A stretch of DNA of 64,000 nucleotides from Halospeciosus flavus (GCF_029814175.1 NZ_CP122313.1:1-64000), one strand, 5' to 3'. Shown: positions 34,851 through 43,723, numbered from the stretch's first letter. The notes: a model not told the origin generated them from the sequence alone. Numbers and translations: made by a program.

Positions 34851-35975
34851 TTAGTTCGCGGCGCAGTTGTTGGGGCCGAGTTCGAGCGTCTCGACGTCGC
34901 CACTAGGCTGTTCTTTGCCCCAGTTGATCTGCTTGATCTCGTTGTAGTTCGCGGGCTCGTCGGAGAGACTCTCGACGATGGTCTCGACGAACGTCTCCTC
35001 GTCGCCGTCCTCGACGTAGCTCAGCAGTTCGTTCGTCGTCTCCGCCTGCAGGTCGCCGAGCGCCGTCGCAAGCGGCCGAACCTCCTCATCACTGAAGTGA
35101 CCGGGGAGGACAACCGTCTCGTCCGAGAGATCGGTTAGCGTGGTGAGGCTGTCGAATAGCCGGCTGGACGCCTCGCGAACGGCCTCCTCGGAGCCATCCT
35201 CGAGGTCAGGTCGACCGACGCTCCGCAGGAACAGCGTGTCTCCGGAGAGGAGCGCGTCGTCGAACCGGAACGAGACGCTGCCGGGCGTGTGACCGGGGGT
35301 GTGCAGCACATCGAGGGCTCGGTCGCCGACGGCAATGCTGTCTCCATCCTTGATTTCGGTGACTTCGTCGAGTTCGCCCGCATCCTCGGAGTGGAGATAG
35401 TAGGGCACGTCGAGTTCGCCGGCGAGCCGGCGGGCGCCGGAGACGTGGTCGGCGTGGGCGTGCGTGTCAGCGACCCCGATGATATCGAGGTCGTTGTCGT
35501 CCGCGACGTTCAGGTACTGGTCGATGTACTGGGTCGGGTCGACGACGACGGCTTTGTCGCCGTCGTGTGCGAGGTAGGATACACAGCCCGTCCCGGGGCG
35601 AACGATCTGGGTGATGCCGTCGGCGCTACCCACGTCGTATTCGCGGTGGACGCGTCCCCAGGCGTTCATGCCGTCGGGGATGGATTTGGCGTCGAACCCG
35701 TGTTCGCGGAGGAAGTCGGCAGCGCGGGCGGACGTGACGCCCCCGACACAGACGACAGCGATTTCTTCTTCTTCGGGGAGGTCGTCGAGATTGTCTTCCA
35801 GTCCCGAATAGTCGTACTGGAGGAGTTCGTCGTAGATGGGAACGTTCGTGCTTCCCGGAATCTGCCACTCCTCGTAGTCCTCCTCGTTGCGGACGTCGAG
35901 GACAAATACGTCCTCGGCGTCGTCTTCAGCGATGCGGCGTGCGACCTCGGACGCGTCGATATCAGTATTGCTCAT
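34851..35975 (-). CDS. Rhodanese-MBL fold fusion, copy 2
   Basis: Start at 35975 (MSNTDIDASEVARRIAED); longer frames run through the promoter. The 374-aa protein has a rhodanese domain with Cys in IAVVCVGGVTSARAA, then an MBL domain with DTHAHADHVSGA, HTPGHTPGSVSF and LSGDTLF. It ends LELGPNNCAAN. It is monocistronic and converges on the HTH_10 gene. The three copies in the window share domain order and tail but differ in the linker, so they may act on different persulfide donors. Confidence 0.85.
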   Translation of the reverse strand: MSNTDIDASEVARRIAEDDAEDVFVLDVRNEEDYEEWQIPGSTNVPIYDELLQYDYSGLEDNLDDLPEEEEIAVVCVGGVTSARAADFLREHGFDAKSIPDGMNAWGRVHREYDVGSADGITQIVRPGTGCVSYLAHDGDKAVVVDPTQYIDQYLNVADDNDLDIIGVADTHAHADHVSGARRLAGELDVPYYLHSEDAGELDEVTEIKDGDSIAVGDRALDVLHTPGHTPGSVSFRFDDALLSGDTLFLRSVGRPDLEDGSEEAVREASSRLFDSLTTLTDLSDETVVLPGHFSDEEVRPLATALGDLQAETTNELLSYVEDGDEETFVETIVESLSDEPANYNEIKQINWGKEQPSGDVETLELGPNNCAAN

Positions 35976-36159
35976 TACAGCCAATACTACACAGCCAGGT
36001 GGATATAAATGTGTTGGGAGCGGGTTATTGGAGGGGACGCCTATTCCTACGGCAATGCCGGTATATCGTCCCAAAATATAATTAGTGGCTTGAAACAGAC
36101 CGGTTATGGTTGATGTCTGGGTCGCCAGCTATTTCATAATTCACCCACAACTGCATAGC

Positions 36160-36722
36160 ATGGGTCATCACACATTCGACGCTGACAAAGCGACGAAACT
36201 TGAGGACGCGGCGACACGGTATCGGTATCTCTCTCGAGAGAGCTTCTCTGGGCCCTTGATCCGGATGAAGCCGAGACCGTCGCTGATCTGGGTAGCGGAA
36301 CCGGCTTCTACACAGATGCAATCGCGCCGCACGTTGGTCAGGTCTATGCAATTGATATCCAAGAGGCGATGCACGAGTACTACCGCGACAAGGGTGTTCC
36401 GGAGAACACCGAGCTCGTGACGTCTGGTGTAGATAGTCTCCCGTTCGAATCCGACGAACTAGATGCGGCAGTCTCGACGATGACGTATCACGAGTTTGCA
36501 AGTGCACAGGCACGTTCCGAACTTGCACGCGTTCTCGCTCCTGGCGGTCGCCTCGTTATCGGCGATTGGTCAGCGGACGGTGCCGGCGAAGATGGCCCGC
36601 CGTTGGAAGAACGCTTTGCTGCCGGTGAAGTGACGTCAGCACTTCGCGATGCCGGCTTCGAGATCGAGTTCCACGCAACTCGGCCGGAGACGTTCCTCGT
36701 CGTGGGTATCACCGATGAGTAG
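36160..36722 (+). pseudogene. Class I SAM-dependent methyltransferase, frameshifted
   Basis: From MGHHTFDADKATKLEDAA at 36160 the frame breaks near 36240. The next frame reads LLWALDPDEAETVADLGSGT then GFYTDAIAPHVGQVYAIDIQ, giving the SAM-binding glycine loop and the ribose-binding Asp of AIDI. Motif VLAPGGRLVIGDWSADG follows. Total about 187 aa, normal for a UbiE-like small-molecule methyltransferase. Substrate unknown; arsenite, thiol or quinone methylation are options. Its stop overlaps the start of the rhodanese gene. Confidence 0.78.
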
Positions 36723-37083
36723 TATTGGGCCCTCGCAGCTGGACGACCGTCGATCCGACGACGACGTTTTCGTTCTCGATATTCGCCCAGAACAGGAATA
36801 CCGGGAGAACCACATTTCGGGCAGCACCAACGCACCGGTCTACCGAGACCTGCAACAAGGCCGTCTCGAAGCGCTCGACTCGCATCTGGACAGGATTCCA
36901 GACGACACGGAAGTCGTCACAGTATGTAAGGCGGGTATCGTCGCTCGGAAAGCGACCGAGTACCTCGAAGACGCAGGCTACACAGCCACGACGCTTACCG
37001 GCGGATACACTGGGTGGCGACAGTACGAGCGAAATACAGTCCTGTATCGGATTACCTCATTTCTCCGAAAAATCGTCCGATAG
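36715..37083 (+). CDS. Single-domain rhodanese
   Basis: Start at 36715 (MSSIGPSQLDDRRSDDDVFV), overlapping the methyltransferase stop, so coupled to it. The 122-aa product is one rhodanese domain with DIRPEQEYRENHISGSTNAP and the catalytic Cys in VVTVCKAGIVARKA. Rhodaneses carry sulfane sulfur as a cysteine persulfide. The basic tail YRITSFLRKIVR might bind a membrane. It adds a fourth rhodanese domain to this block. Confidence 0.85.
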   Translation: MSSIGPSQLDDRRSDDDVFVLDIRPEQEYRENHISGSTNAPVYRDLQQGRLEALDSHLDRIPDDTEVVTVCKAGIVARKATEYLEDAGYTATTLTGGYTGWRQYERNTVLYRITSFLRKIVR

Positions 37084-37178
37084 CCGGGGGAGTGAGACGC
37101 TCCAGTGGCGAGGTCGGTTTGCACGCCGTCACGGACTGTCGCCAATTTAGGCCGATACTCTAGCTGAGGAACGCTGCG

Positions 37179-37583
37179 TTAACTCTCAGCGGGTGCTGCG
37201 GGTTGCGATTTGTTTCCGTACTTCTCTTCGAACTCACCGATGAGCTGGCCCATTTTCGCGTACCAGTCGTTGAGCGTCCGCTGCATCTCGCTTGTGATCT
37301 CGTCGGCGTCACGCGGATGGTAGACGTGGTAGTAGCCACCCTGCTCGTAGTTCACCTGTTCCTTCTGGATGAAGCCCGCCTGGAGCAGCCGCTGGACGCT
37401 GCGGTACGCAGTCGACCGTTCACGGTCGACCTGTTCTGCGATTTCGTCGACGGTGAGTGGTTCCTGGCGGTCCTGAAGCAGCTGGAAGATGTCCTTGTCG
37501 ATCGTCTTGAGGTCGTGGAAACACTCCAGCAGTCCCTCACACTGCATGTCCCGCCGGAGCATCTCATTCATTGATTCAGCCAT
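37179..37583 (-). CDS. TrmB-type winged-helix regulator with two cysteines
   Basis: A 134-aa protein whose start at 37583 (MAESMNEMLRRDMQC) gives an N-terminal helix containing CEGLLEC, two cysteines six apart, then the winged helix (LTVDEIAEQVDRERSTAYRS then VQRLLQAGFIQKEQ). The C-terminal helix would dimerise. Two-cysteine winged-helix repressors that sense persulfides by forming a polysulfide link are known in bacteria (SqrR/BigR type); this protein is a different subfamily, so the analogy is only functional. It lies beside TauE and has an ACAATACTGT element 51 bp upstream, consistent with self-control. Confidence 0.82.
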   Translation of the reverse strand: MAESMNEMLRRDMQCEGLLECFHDLKTIDKDIFQLLQDRQEPLTVDEIAEQVDRERSTAYRSVQRLLQAGFIQKEQVNYEQGGYYHVYHPRDADEITSEMQRTLNDWYAKMGQLIGEFEEKYGNKSQPAAPAES

Positions 37584-37633
37584 TACTAACGGAGTGTAGG
37601 TGTTAGAGCCTCAAAAGTGTTTGCATAGTCGGC

Positions 37634-37643
37634 ACAATACTGT
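37634..37643 (-). promoter_or_regulatory. ACAATACTGT element upstream of the two-cysteine regulator
   Basis: The same decamer as at 31549 and 38847, 51 bp before the regulator start at 37583. It lies just before the end of the TauE gene. Confidence 0.55.
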
Positions 37644-37649
37644 ACCGAC

Positions 37650-38651
37650 CTACGACGTGGTGAGCCGGCACCACGTCCCGGTCCGGTCGTCCCGGAGCCG
37701 GCAGACGGCGGCGAGGACGACGGCGCCACTGACGAGCAGCGCCGCGCCGAAGATGAGTACCGTGCTCAGCGTGTTGAGCAGGTCGATCCCGTAGACCGTC
37801 CCGAGTTTGTTCGACGCGACGGCGAGACTCCCCGCGAGCAGCATCGCCGCGAAGTAGCCCTTGATCTCGTCCTCGTCGACGAGGTTCGTCGCACCCGCCC
37901 CGACGCGAGCCCCGAGCGCGCTCCCGACGAGCAGGAACGCGACGACGGGCAGCGCGACCGAGCCCGACTGGGCATAGGTGAACGCACCGAACGCGCCCGA
38001 GATCGTGATCTGGAGGATGTCAGTTCCTACGGCGATTGCAGCAGGAACCCCGAGCCCGTACATCATCGCCGGCATGAGGAGGAACCCGCCGCCGACGCCG
38101 AGGAAGCCCGAGAGGACGCCGATGACGAGCCCCACGGCGAAGATAATCGTCCCCGAGACGCGGACGCCGCCGCGTAACGTCACCATCGGGGGGATGTGAA
38201 TCGATTGGACGCGGTCCGCGAGGTCGCTACTCGTCTCGGTATCGTCGTCGTCGTCGGACCACGCGTCCCGGAGCGTGAGCAGCCCCACAGCGGCGAGCAG
38301 GCCGACGTAGGCGACGTTGATGATGAGGTCGGCCATTCCGGTGGCTTCGAGGAAGAACACGACGCTCTTCCCGCCCTCGATGCCGATGGTCATCGCGACG
38401 GTCATGATCGCTGCGAGCTTGTAGTCGACCTGGCCGTGGTCGCGGTGGCGGAGCGCGCCGATGACGCTCGTCCCGAACACGAACGCGAGCCCGCTTCCGA
38501 CGGCGACTGTCGATGGATAGCCCATCACGAGTAGTGCAGGTGTGACGAGGAACGACCCGCCCATACCGAAGAACCCGAACAGGGTCCCGATGAGCAGGCC
38601 GAACCCGACGAACACCGCGACCATCGTAAGGCTCAGACCGAGGATCGCCAC
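37650..38651 (-). CDS. TauE/SafE-family sulfite/sulfonate exporter, first copy
   Basis: A 333-aa membrane protein with about eight helices and the family's duplicated glycine-rich motif: GTLFGFFGMGGSFLVTPALL in the first half and SGFLGVGGGFLLMPAMM in the second. A charged Asp-rich loop (SDDDDDTETSS) separates the halves. TauE/SafE carriers move sulfite, sulfonates or thiosulfate-like anions. GTG start at 38651, two bases after the stop of a small membrane gene, so the two form an operon. Confidence 0.88.
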   Translation of the reverse strand: MAILGLSLTMVAVFVGFGLLIGTLFGFFGMGGSFLVTPALLVMGYPSTVAVGSGLAFVFGTSVIGALRHRDHGQVDYKLAAIMTVAMTIGIEGGKSVVFFLEATGMADLIINVAYVGLLAAVGLLTLRDAWSDDDDDTETSSDLADRVQSIHIPPMVTLRGGVRVSGTIIFAVGLVIGVLSGFLGVGGGFLLMPAMMYGLGVPAAIAVGTDILQITISGAFGAFTYAQSGSVALPVVAFLLVGSALGARVGAGATNLVDEDEIKGYFAAMLLAGSLAVASNKLGTVYGIDLLNTLSTVLIFGAALLVSGAVVLAAVCRLRDDRTGTWCRLTTS

Positions 38652-38653
38652 GG

Positions 38654-38803
38654 TTAGTCACCTCCGAGGGCGTCGATGACGGTCGCGCCGACCGTGTTAC
38701 TAAGCAGGCCGTACGCCAGGTACAGCACGAAGGCTTCCGCGAGGACGACCCCAACGGTGGCGACAGCCTGCGCGGGCCCACTCAAATTCTCGAGTCCGAA
38801 CAT
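38654..38803 (-). CDS. DUF7512-like small membrane protein
   Basis: A 49-aa single-helix protein: MFGLENLSGPAQAVATVG, then VVLAEAFVLYLAYGLL as the membrane span and a short tail ending ALGGD. It heads the operon with TauE and is probably a small subunit or stabiliser of that carrier. ACAATACTGT lies 44 bp upstream. Confidence 0.7.
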   Translation of the reverse strand: MFGLENLSGPAQAVATVGVVLAEAFVLYLAYGLLSNTVGATVIDALGGD

Positions 38804-38846
38804 CTTACACGACCCCCATAGTCTTGTTTCTAAACCCAGTTACCGT

Positions 38847-38856
38847 ACAATACTGT
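38847..38856 (-). promoter_or_regulatory. ACAATACTGT element upstream of the TauE operon
   Basis: ACAATACTGT at 38847-38856, 44 bp before the small membrane protein start at 38803. Third exact copy of the element in the window. Confidence 0.55.
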
Positions 38857-38893
38857 TGCCGGACGGCGGTGTCTGTGAGCTGTGATGGCATGA

Positions 38894-39342
38894 TTAGGTT
38901 CCCTCCTCGCTGCCCATCAGCGAGCGGACGTATCCCTGTGCGTACGCGCCGAGGAACATCCCGCCGATGGCCCACAGGATCGGATAGTTCCCGACGCCGA
39001 AGCTCGCGTAGGCGGCGCCAGGACAGATTCCTGAGAGCCCCAGCCGACGCCGAAGATCACGCCTCCGACGACGACGTTGCGGTCGAACTCCTTCACGCGG
39101 CGCGTGTACTCGCTCGCTGTGAGCGGCGCACGATCGAGGTAGCGCGTTGCGACGGCGAACGTGATGCCGGTGACGACGGCGGCCCCACCCATCACGAAGA
39201 CGAGTCCGAAGTCGTCGAACTGGAGGAAGTCCAGCACGACCTCGGGACGCGCCATGCCGCTGACGGCGAGACCGAGGCCGAATATCAGCCCCCCGACGTA
39301 GATGACGGGAAGGAACCATGGGCTTCGCGTCTCGTTGCTCAT
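38894..39342 (-). pseudogene. YeeE/YedE-family sulfur transporter half, frameshifted
   Basis: From MSNETRSPWFLPVIYVGG at 39342 it reads FGLGLAVSGMARPEVVLDFL, the YeeE/YedE motif with its Gly-Met-x-x-Pro, up to VIFGVGWG near 39045. One base then shifts it to LSGICPGAAYASFGVGNYPI, which carries the conserved Cys of the second half-motif, ending 38894. Together about 149 aa with four helices. The family brings thiosulfate-like sulfur into cells. It overlaps its partner gene as ATGA. Confidence 0.82.
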
Positions 39343-39839
39343 GGTGTCACCCCCAGTGCTTGGACGAGTTGCGCGGTTCCGATGGCGAACGCCATGAACG
39401 TCGCGACGTTCACGAACGACGTGTTCGAGAGGGAGCCGACGCCACAGACGCCGTGGCCAGACGTACAGCCCTTCCCGAGGCGGGTGCCGACGCCGACGAG
39501 CACGCCGCCGCCGAGCAGCCGCCACCACTGGACGTCAGTCGTCCAGATCGTTGGGTCGGGCGCGAGGACGAGCCCCCAGAGAGCTGCGCCACTGACGATA
39601 CCGAGTGTGAACACGACCCGCCAGCCGCGCGACTGGATATACTTGAAGCGGTTGAACCGCTCGACGTCGGAGACGTACGACAGCGTGGATTCGAGGAACG
39701 TGCTCGCGCCCGCGATGATGCCCGTCGCGAGGTAGATAACTGCCGCGCCGAGGCCGACGAGGAGGCCGCCGACGAGGTACGGCAGTATCCCGCGGGGGAA
39801 GGGCGTCTCGAGCACGAGCGGTGCGAGAAGTGGCTCCAT
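39339..39839 (-). CDS. YeeE/YedE-family sulfur transporter half
   Basis: A 166-aa membrane protein of about four or five helices. GGLLVGLGAAVIYLATGIIA and GTRLGKGCTSGHGVCGVGSL show the YeeE/YedE pattern; the Cys of GKGCTSGHGVCG is the thiosulfate-relay type residue. Haloarchaea split the transporter into two genes, and the second half follows directly with ATGA overlap. It starts 2 bp after the third rhodanese-MBL gene, so the three form one operon: enzyme plus two transporter halves. Confidence 0.88.
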   Translation of the reverse strand: MEPLLAPLVLETPFPRGILPYLVGGLLVGLGAAVIYLATGIIAGASTFLESTLSYVSDVERFNRFKYIQSRGWRVVFTLGIVSGAALWGLVLAPDPTIWTTDVQWWRLLGGGVLVGVGTRLGKGCTSGHGVCGVGSLSNTSFVNVATFMAFAIGTAQLVQALGVTP

Positions 39840-39841
39840 CG

Positions 39842-41023
39842 TTAGTTAGTCATCGCCTCTTCGCTCGCGGCGCAGTTGTTCGGGCCGAGCTCCAGCTCGA
39901 AGGCTTCCTCGTCGTCGGGAGACTGCTGGCCGAGGTTCGTCGCGATGATGTCCTCGTAATTCGCCGGCTGCGGCGGCATGTCCGAAACGATGAACTCGAC
40001 GAACTCGTCTTCGTCCATGGTGAGCGCGTCCATCCGCTCGACCAGGTCGCCGAGTTCCGCGGTGTAGGTGCCGTCGTCGTTCGGCGTCGCCGCGTCGCTG
40101 AAGTGTGCCGGTGCGACGACCGTTTCGTCGGGGAGGGGAAGGATCTGTTCCTGGAGGCTCTCGTAGAGCGTGCGGGCCGCGTCCTTGGCCGCCTCGGGGT
40201 CTTCGAGGTCGGGGCGCGCGACGCTCTCGGTGAACAGGCCGTCCCCCGTGAACAGTACGTCGCCGACCTTGTACGCGGTCATCCCGGTCGTGTGGCCGGG
40301 CGTGGCGATGGTCTCGATTTCGACGTCGCCGACGGAGAGTGTGTCGCCGTCGGTGACTGTCTCGTAGGCCAGGCCGTAGTCGACACCGCGCTCGGCGGCG
40401 GCCGCGGGGAGGACGGCCGTCGCGTCCGTCTCCGTGGCGAGGTCGCGGACGCCCGAGATGTGGTCGGCGTGGATGTGCGTGTCGAGCGCGTACACGATGT
40501 CTGCGCCTATCGCTCGCGCGTCCTGTTCGTACTCGTCGGTGAATGCACGGAGCGGGTCGACGACCGCCGCTTCGCCGTCCGAGGCGACGAGGTAGGCGAG
40601 ACAGCCGCTGGAGGGACGGCGGTACTGGGCGACCGTGGCGTCGACGTCCACGTCGAGTTCCTGGTACTCGTAGATGCGCGCCCAGCCCTTCATGCCGCGT
40701 TCGAGGTGGTCGACGTCGTAGCCGGCGTCCTCGAGGTTGTCCGCGACGAGTTCGCTCGATCCGCCCTTCGCACAGAGCGCGGTGATCCGGCGGTCGTCGG
40801 GGAGCTGTTCGTGGAGGTCCTCCGGGATCTCGTCGAGCAGCTCGAAGTATGGGTAGTTGACGACGTCGACGTTCTCGCCGTCTATGTGCCATTCCTCGAA
40901 GTCGCTTTCGGAGCGTGCGTCGAGGATGAACACGTTCTCGCCGCTATCGATGCGTTGCTTCAGCTCTGCAGGTGTGGTTGATGCGACCGTTTCGTCCACT
41001 TCGGGATCTTCCGCTTCGGTCAT
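39842..41023 (-). CDS. Rhodanese-MBL fold fusion, copy 3
   Basis: A 393-aa fusion leading the YeeE/YedE operon. Rhodanese domain with Cys in ITALCAKGGSSELVAD; MBL domain with DTHIHADHISGV (Ile replaces the usual Ala), ATPGHTTGMTAY and FTGDGLF. It ends LELGPNNCAASEEAMTN, so the shared LELGPNNCAA motif is followed by seven more residues. Physical linkage to sulfur importers suggests that it processes the sulfur they bring in. A weak match to the promoter element, ACAACACTCT, lies at 41084, 61 bp upstream. Confidence 0.87.
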   Translation of the reverse strand: MTEAEDPEVDETVASTTPAELKQRIDSGENVFILDARSESDFEEWHIDGENVDVVNYPYFELLDEIPEDLHEQLPDDRRITALCAKGGSSELVADNLEDAGYDVDHLERGMKGWARIYEYQELDVDVDATVAQYRRPSSGCLAYLVASDGEAAVVDPLRAFTDEYEQDARAIGADIVYALDTHIHADHISGVRDLATETDATAVLPAAAAERGVDYGLAYETVTDGDTLSVGDVEIETIATPGHTTGMTAYKVGDVLFTGDGLFTESVARPDLEDPEAAKDAARTLYESLQEQILPLPDETVVAPAHFSDAATPNDDGTYTAELGDLVERMDALTMDEDEFVEFIVSDMPPQPANYEDIIATNLGQQSPDDEEAFELELGPNNCAASEEAMTN

Positions 41024-41227
41024 CGTCAGTCCCCTCTATCGACTGCTCGCAAATAAGGCTTTGTATAGTAGTTCAACTATAGTACAACACTCTATTGGTC
41101 AAAAACCACTATTAGGGCTACTGAGAGGAGTTATACTTGGACAGAAGGTAGTGTGTTGTGGGCTAAGGGAATTACTATCGACATCCTTTTCTAACTCCAC
41201 CCAATATTGGGGAGTGAAGTCACTACC

Positions 41228-41470
41228 ATGACACAGTACGAAGCCACTGAAACTCTCGACGTGAAAGGCGAAAACTGTCCGATGCCCGTTGTCAAGACGA
41301 AGCAGAACATCGACCAGCTCGCCGAGGGCGAGATTCTCGAGGTCCTCGCGACCGACCCGGGGAGCATGAGCGATCTCGGCGGCTGGGCGGACACGACCGA
41401 CGGCGTCGAACTCGTCGACCAGCAGGAGGGCGACGACGTGTACACGCACTACGTGCGCAAGACGGAGTAA
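41228..41470 (+). CDS. tusA: TusA-family sulfur carrier
   Basis: Start at 41228 (MTQYEATETLDVKGENCPMP). An 80-aa protein with the hallmark CPMPVVKTK, whose Cys carries sulfur as a persulfide. It leads a plus-strand run of tusA-dsrE-dsrE2 genes with gaps of 2-4 bp. In sulfur oxidisers the same trio relays sulfane sulfur from rhodaneses; here no dissimilatory oxidation genes are in view, so the role is probably trafficking or persulfide stress. Confidence 0.9.
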   Translation: MTQYEATETLDVKGENCPMPVVKTKQNIDQLAEGEILEVLATDPGSMSDLGGWADTTDGVELVDQQEGDDVYTHYVRKTE

Positions 41471-41474
41471 ACCA

Positions 41475-41858
41475 ATGGAGAAAATCGGAATCATCGTCGA
41501 CAACGACAGCCCGAAGAACCTCGCGATGGCGATGAACCTCGGCCACACGGCGCTCGCCTCCGACACCGAGGTTCTCGTCTACTTCACCTTCGATGGACTC
41601 ACCCATCTCCTCGAAGGTGAGAACGACCTCTCGGAGATTGAGCCACTGCTCGAGGAGGGGATGCCAAACCCGTACGACCTCCTCGACGCACTGGTGGCTG
41701 ATGGTGGCGATCTCGTCACGACAGTCGCGTGCACGACGACCCTCGACATGCTCGAATGGGACCAGGACGCCATCGATGAGACTGTCACGACCAAGTTCGC
41801 GGGTGCGGCTACGTTCCTCGATGAAGTCGAGAACGCCGATCAGGTGTTCACGTTCTAA
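41475..41858 (+). CDS. DsrE-family sulfurtransferase-like protein
   Basis: A 127-aa DsrE-fold protein: MEKIGIIVDNDSPKNLAMAM, VLVYFTFDGLTHLLEGEND, then VTTVACTTTLDMLEWDQDA. The Cys of VACTT is the likely sulfur-carrying residue. It follows tusA by 4 bp and precedes a DsrE2-type protein by 2 bp, so sulfur is probably passed between the three proteins. The frame is intact. Confidence 0.85.
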   Translation: MEKIGIIVDNDSPKNLAMAMNLGHTALASDTEVLVYFTFDGLTHLLEGENDLSEIEPLLEEGMPNPYDLLDALVADGGDLVTTVACTTTLDMLEWDQDAIDETVTTKFAGAATFLDEVENADQVFTF

Positions 41859-41860
41859 CG

Positions 41861-42433
41861 ATGAGTACGAATACGTCACAACTACAAGGTGAGGACGTAC
41901 CCTCCCGTGCGGAACTCGCCGCCCGCATCGACGAGTTGGAGACTGAACTCGCCGCGGCGACGGAGGACGATAGTGACCCGAAGATGTCGATTATCGCGAC
42001 GAAGGGTACGCTGGACATGGCATACCCGCCGCTCATCCTCGCGAGTACGGCAGCCGCGTTCGGCTACGAGGTTACGGTCTTCCACACGTTCTGGGGACTC
42101 GACATCCTCCACGAGGAACGCTCCAAGAACCTGCAGTTGAGTTCGGTCGGCAACCCGAACATGCCGGTGCCGAATGCCGTCGCTGCGCTTCCCGGGATGG
42201 ACCGCGTGACGACGAAGATGATGGAGAAGAAGATCGACGACAACGACACGGCCACCATCGAGGAACTCATCGACACGTCTCTCGACATGGGCGTGGAGTT
42301 CCAGGCTTGTCAGATGACCATCGACCTCATGGACTACAACGAGGATGATTTCTACGACGGTGTGACGACCGGCGTCGGTGCCGCCACCGCCATCCAAGAC
42401 ATGGCCGACGCGGACATCCAGCTTCTCATCTAA
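41861..42433 (+). CDS. DsrE2-type (DsrE/DsrF/DrsH-like) protein
   Basis: A 190-aa protein with an N-terminal acidic coiled coil (AELAARIDELETELAAATED), then the DsrE2 fold: KMSIIATKGTLDMAYPPLIL, VFHTFWGLDIL and VEFQACQMTIDLM with the conserved Cys. A region rich in Met (TKMMEKK) is typical. DsrE2 proteins are often membrane-associated and act with TusA and rhodanese. Last gene of the trio. Confidence 0.87.
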   Translation: MSTNTSQLQGEDVPSRAELAARIDELETELAAATEDDSDPKMSIIATKGTLDMAYPPLILASTAAAFGYEVTVFHTFWGLDILHEERSKNLQLSSVGNPNMPVPNAVAALPGMDRVTTKMMEKKIDDNDTATIEELIDTSLDMGVEFQACQMTIDLMDYNEDDFYDGVTTGVGAATAIQDMADADIQLLI

Positions 42434-42575
42434 TGCATATCGGGCTCAACTGTTGGTGAACGCGGGTAGAACTCGTTTTTCGCCAGTTTCCGATTGAGCC
42501 ACCTCCCCGAGTACGGTCCGTCTCTGGTGAACCCCGGACACAATACCTAATAGCGAGGTGGCTAAATTGAGTAGT

Positions 42576-42970
42576 ATGTCCTATACTCTGGACAAGCGTG
42601 TCGACGGTGAATTCGATAACGTCGTCGAACGGACGACGAATGCACTGTCAGAGGAGGGGTTCGGGGTTCTCTGTGATATCGACGTCCAACAGACGCTCAA
42701 GAAGAAACTAGACGAAGACTTCCGCCAGTATCGAATTCTTGGCGCCTGCAATCCCCGCTTGCGCAGCAGGCTCTCGAGGAGGAGCTTCAGTTGGGAGCGC
42801 TTCTGCCCTGTAACGTCGTCGTGTATGAGACGGACGAGGGCGAAATCGGCGTGAGCGCAGTCGACCCGGAGGTTATGCTCTCCGTGGTTGATAACCCTGA
42901 ACTGGACTCGGTTGCAGCGGAGGTTCGGGAGCGATTCGAACGTGTCCTCAGCGAACTCTCAGACGCCTAA
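42576..42970 (+). pseudogene. DUF302-family protein, frameshifted
   Basis: From MSYTLDKRVDGEFDNVVERT at 42576, [20 protein letters not shown] is the DUF302 start. After ILGACNP near 42755 the frame breaks; the continuation [40 protein letters not shown] and LSELSDA ends at 42970. The full 131-aa length is typical. DUF302 proteins occur near thiosulfate and copper genes; function is not settled, though binding of a heme or thiol ligand has been proposed for some. It sits in the sulfur block. Confidence 0.8.
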
Positions 42971-43016
42971 TCGCACGATAGCCGAACAGTAATATGCTCA
43001 CTTCTACGTGCTATCC

Positions 43017-43723
43017 ATGACGGGTCCCGCCTCTGAGGATGTCGACCCAACTGACCCCGAGTATCGGAATATCGGGGAAGGGTTACTAGACGAGGAGATG
43101 GGGCCCAGTTCCGCGATGGCGCACCTGTATCGCGGCGAGATTCATCGGATGGCTGGCGCGAGCGCCTCGACCGGACAACAAACTGGGCGGTCATCGTCAT
43201 GGCCGCAATCATCACATGGGCGTTTTCAAGTCCGAACAATCCACATTACATCCTCCTCATCGGCGTGGCGACGCTCTCAGTCTTCCTCGTGATTGAGGCG
43301 CGTCGCTATCGTGGGTACGAAATCTGGCGTACTCGGGTTCGGATTCTCCAGGAGAACGTCTGGGCGTACGGCCTCGACCCCTCAGCGGGCGTCGTGGACC
43401 CGGACTGGCGAGCAAAGCTCAGCGAAGATTATCGTACGCCGACCATCAAAATCAGCGCCGAAGAGGCAATCGCTCACCGCCTCCGACGCGTGTACCTGCC
43501 ACTATTTGGAGTGCTGCTTGCTGCGTGGCTTGTCCGTATTACCGCATTCTCTCCCGAACCGTGGGTGGAGAGTGCAGCAATCGGCATGATTTCGGGTGTC
43601 GTTATTCTTGTTACTGTTGGACTCTTCTACCTTACCGCCATTATCATCGGGTGTCGGCCGCGGACATGGCATGCGAAAGGCGAACTCCGAGCAGAGGATC
43701 TCCGGGAACAGCGACGCAAATGA
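43017..43723 (+). pseudogene. DUF2270 membrane protein, frameshifted
   Basis: From MTGPASEDVDPTDPEYRNIG at 43017 through AMAHLYRGEIHRM, then a break near 43152. The next frame reads RWRERLDRTTNWAVIVMAAI and LVIEARRYRGYEIWRTRVRI, the DUF2270 signature, followed by two C-terminal membrane helices. Total about 235 aa. Function unknown. It overlaps the next gene as ATGA. Confidence 0.78.

Noticed and set aside
35981..35990. Match to the ACAATACT element before rhodanese-MBL copy 2 (CCAATACTAC)
   Set aside because: Only partly matching and too close (about 6 bp) to the start codon, unlike the 44-51 bp spacing elsewhere.
39846..40892. Long Arg-rich reading frame on the minus strand
   Set aside because: It overlaps the third rhodanese-MBL gene on the same strand in another frame; the composition (Arg/Pro-rich, no domain) is typical of a GC-rich shadow.
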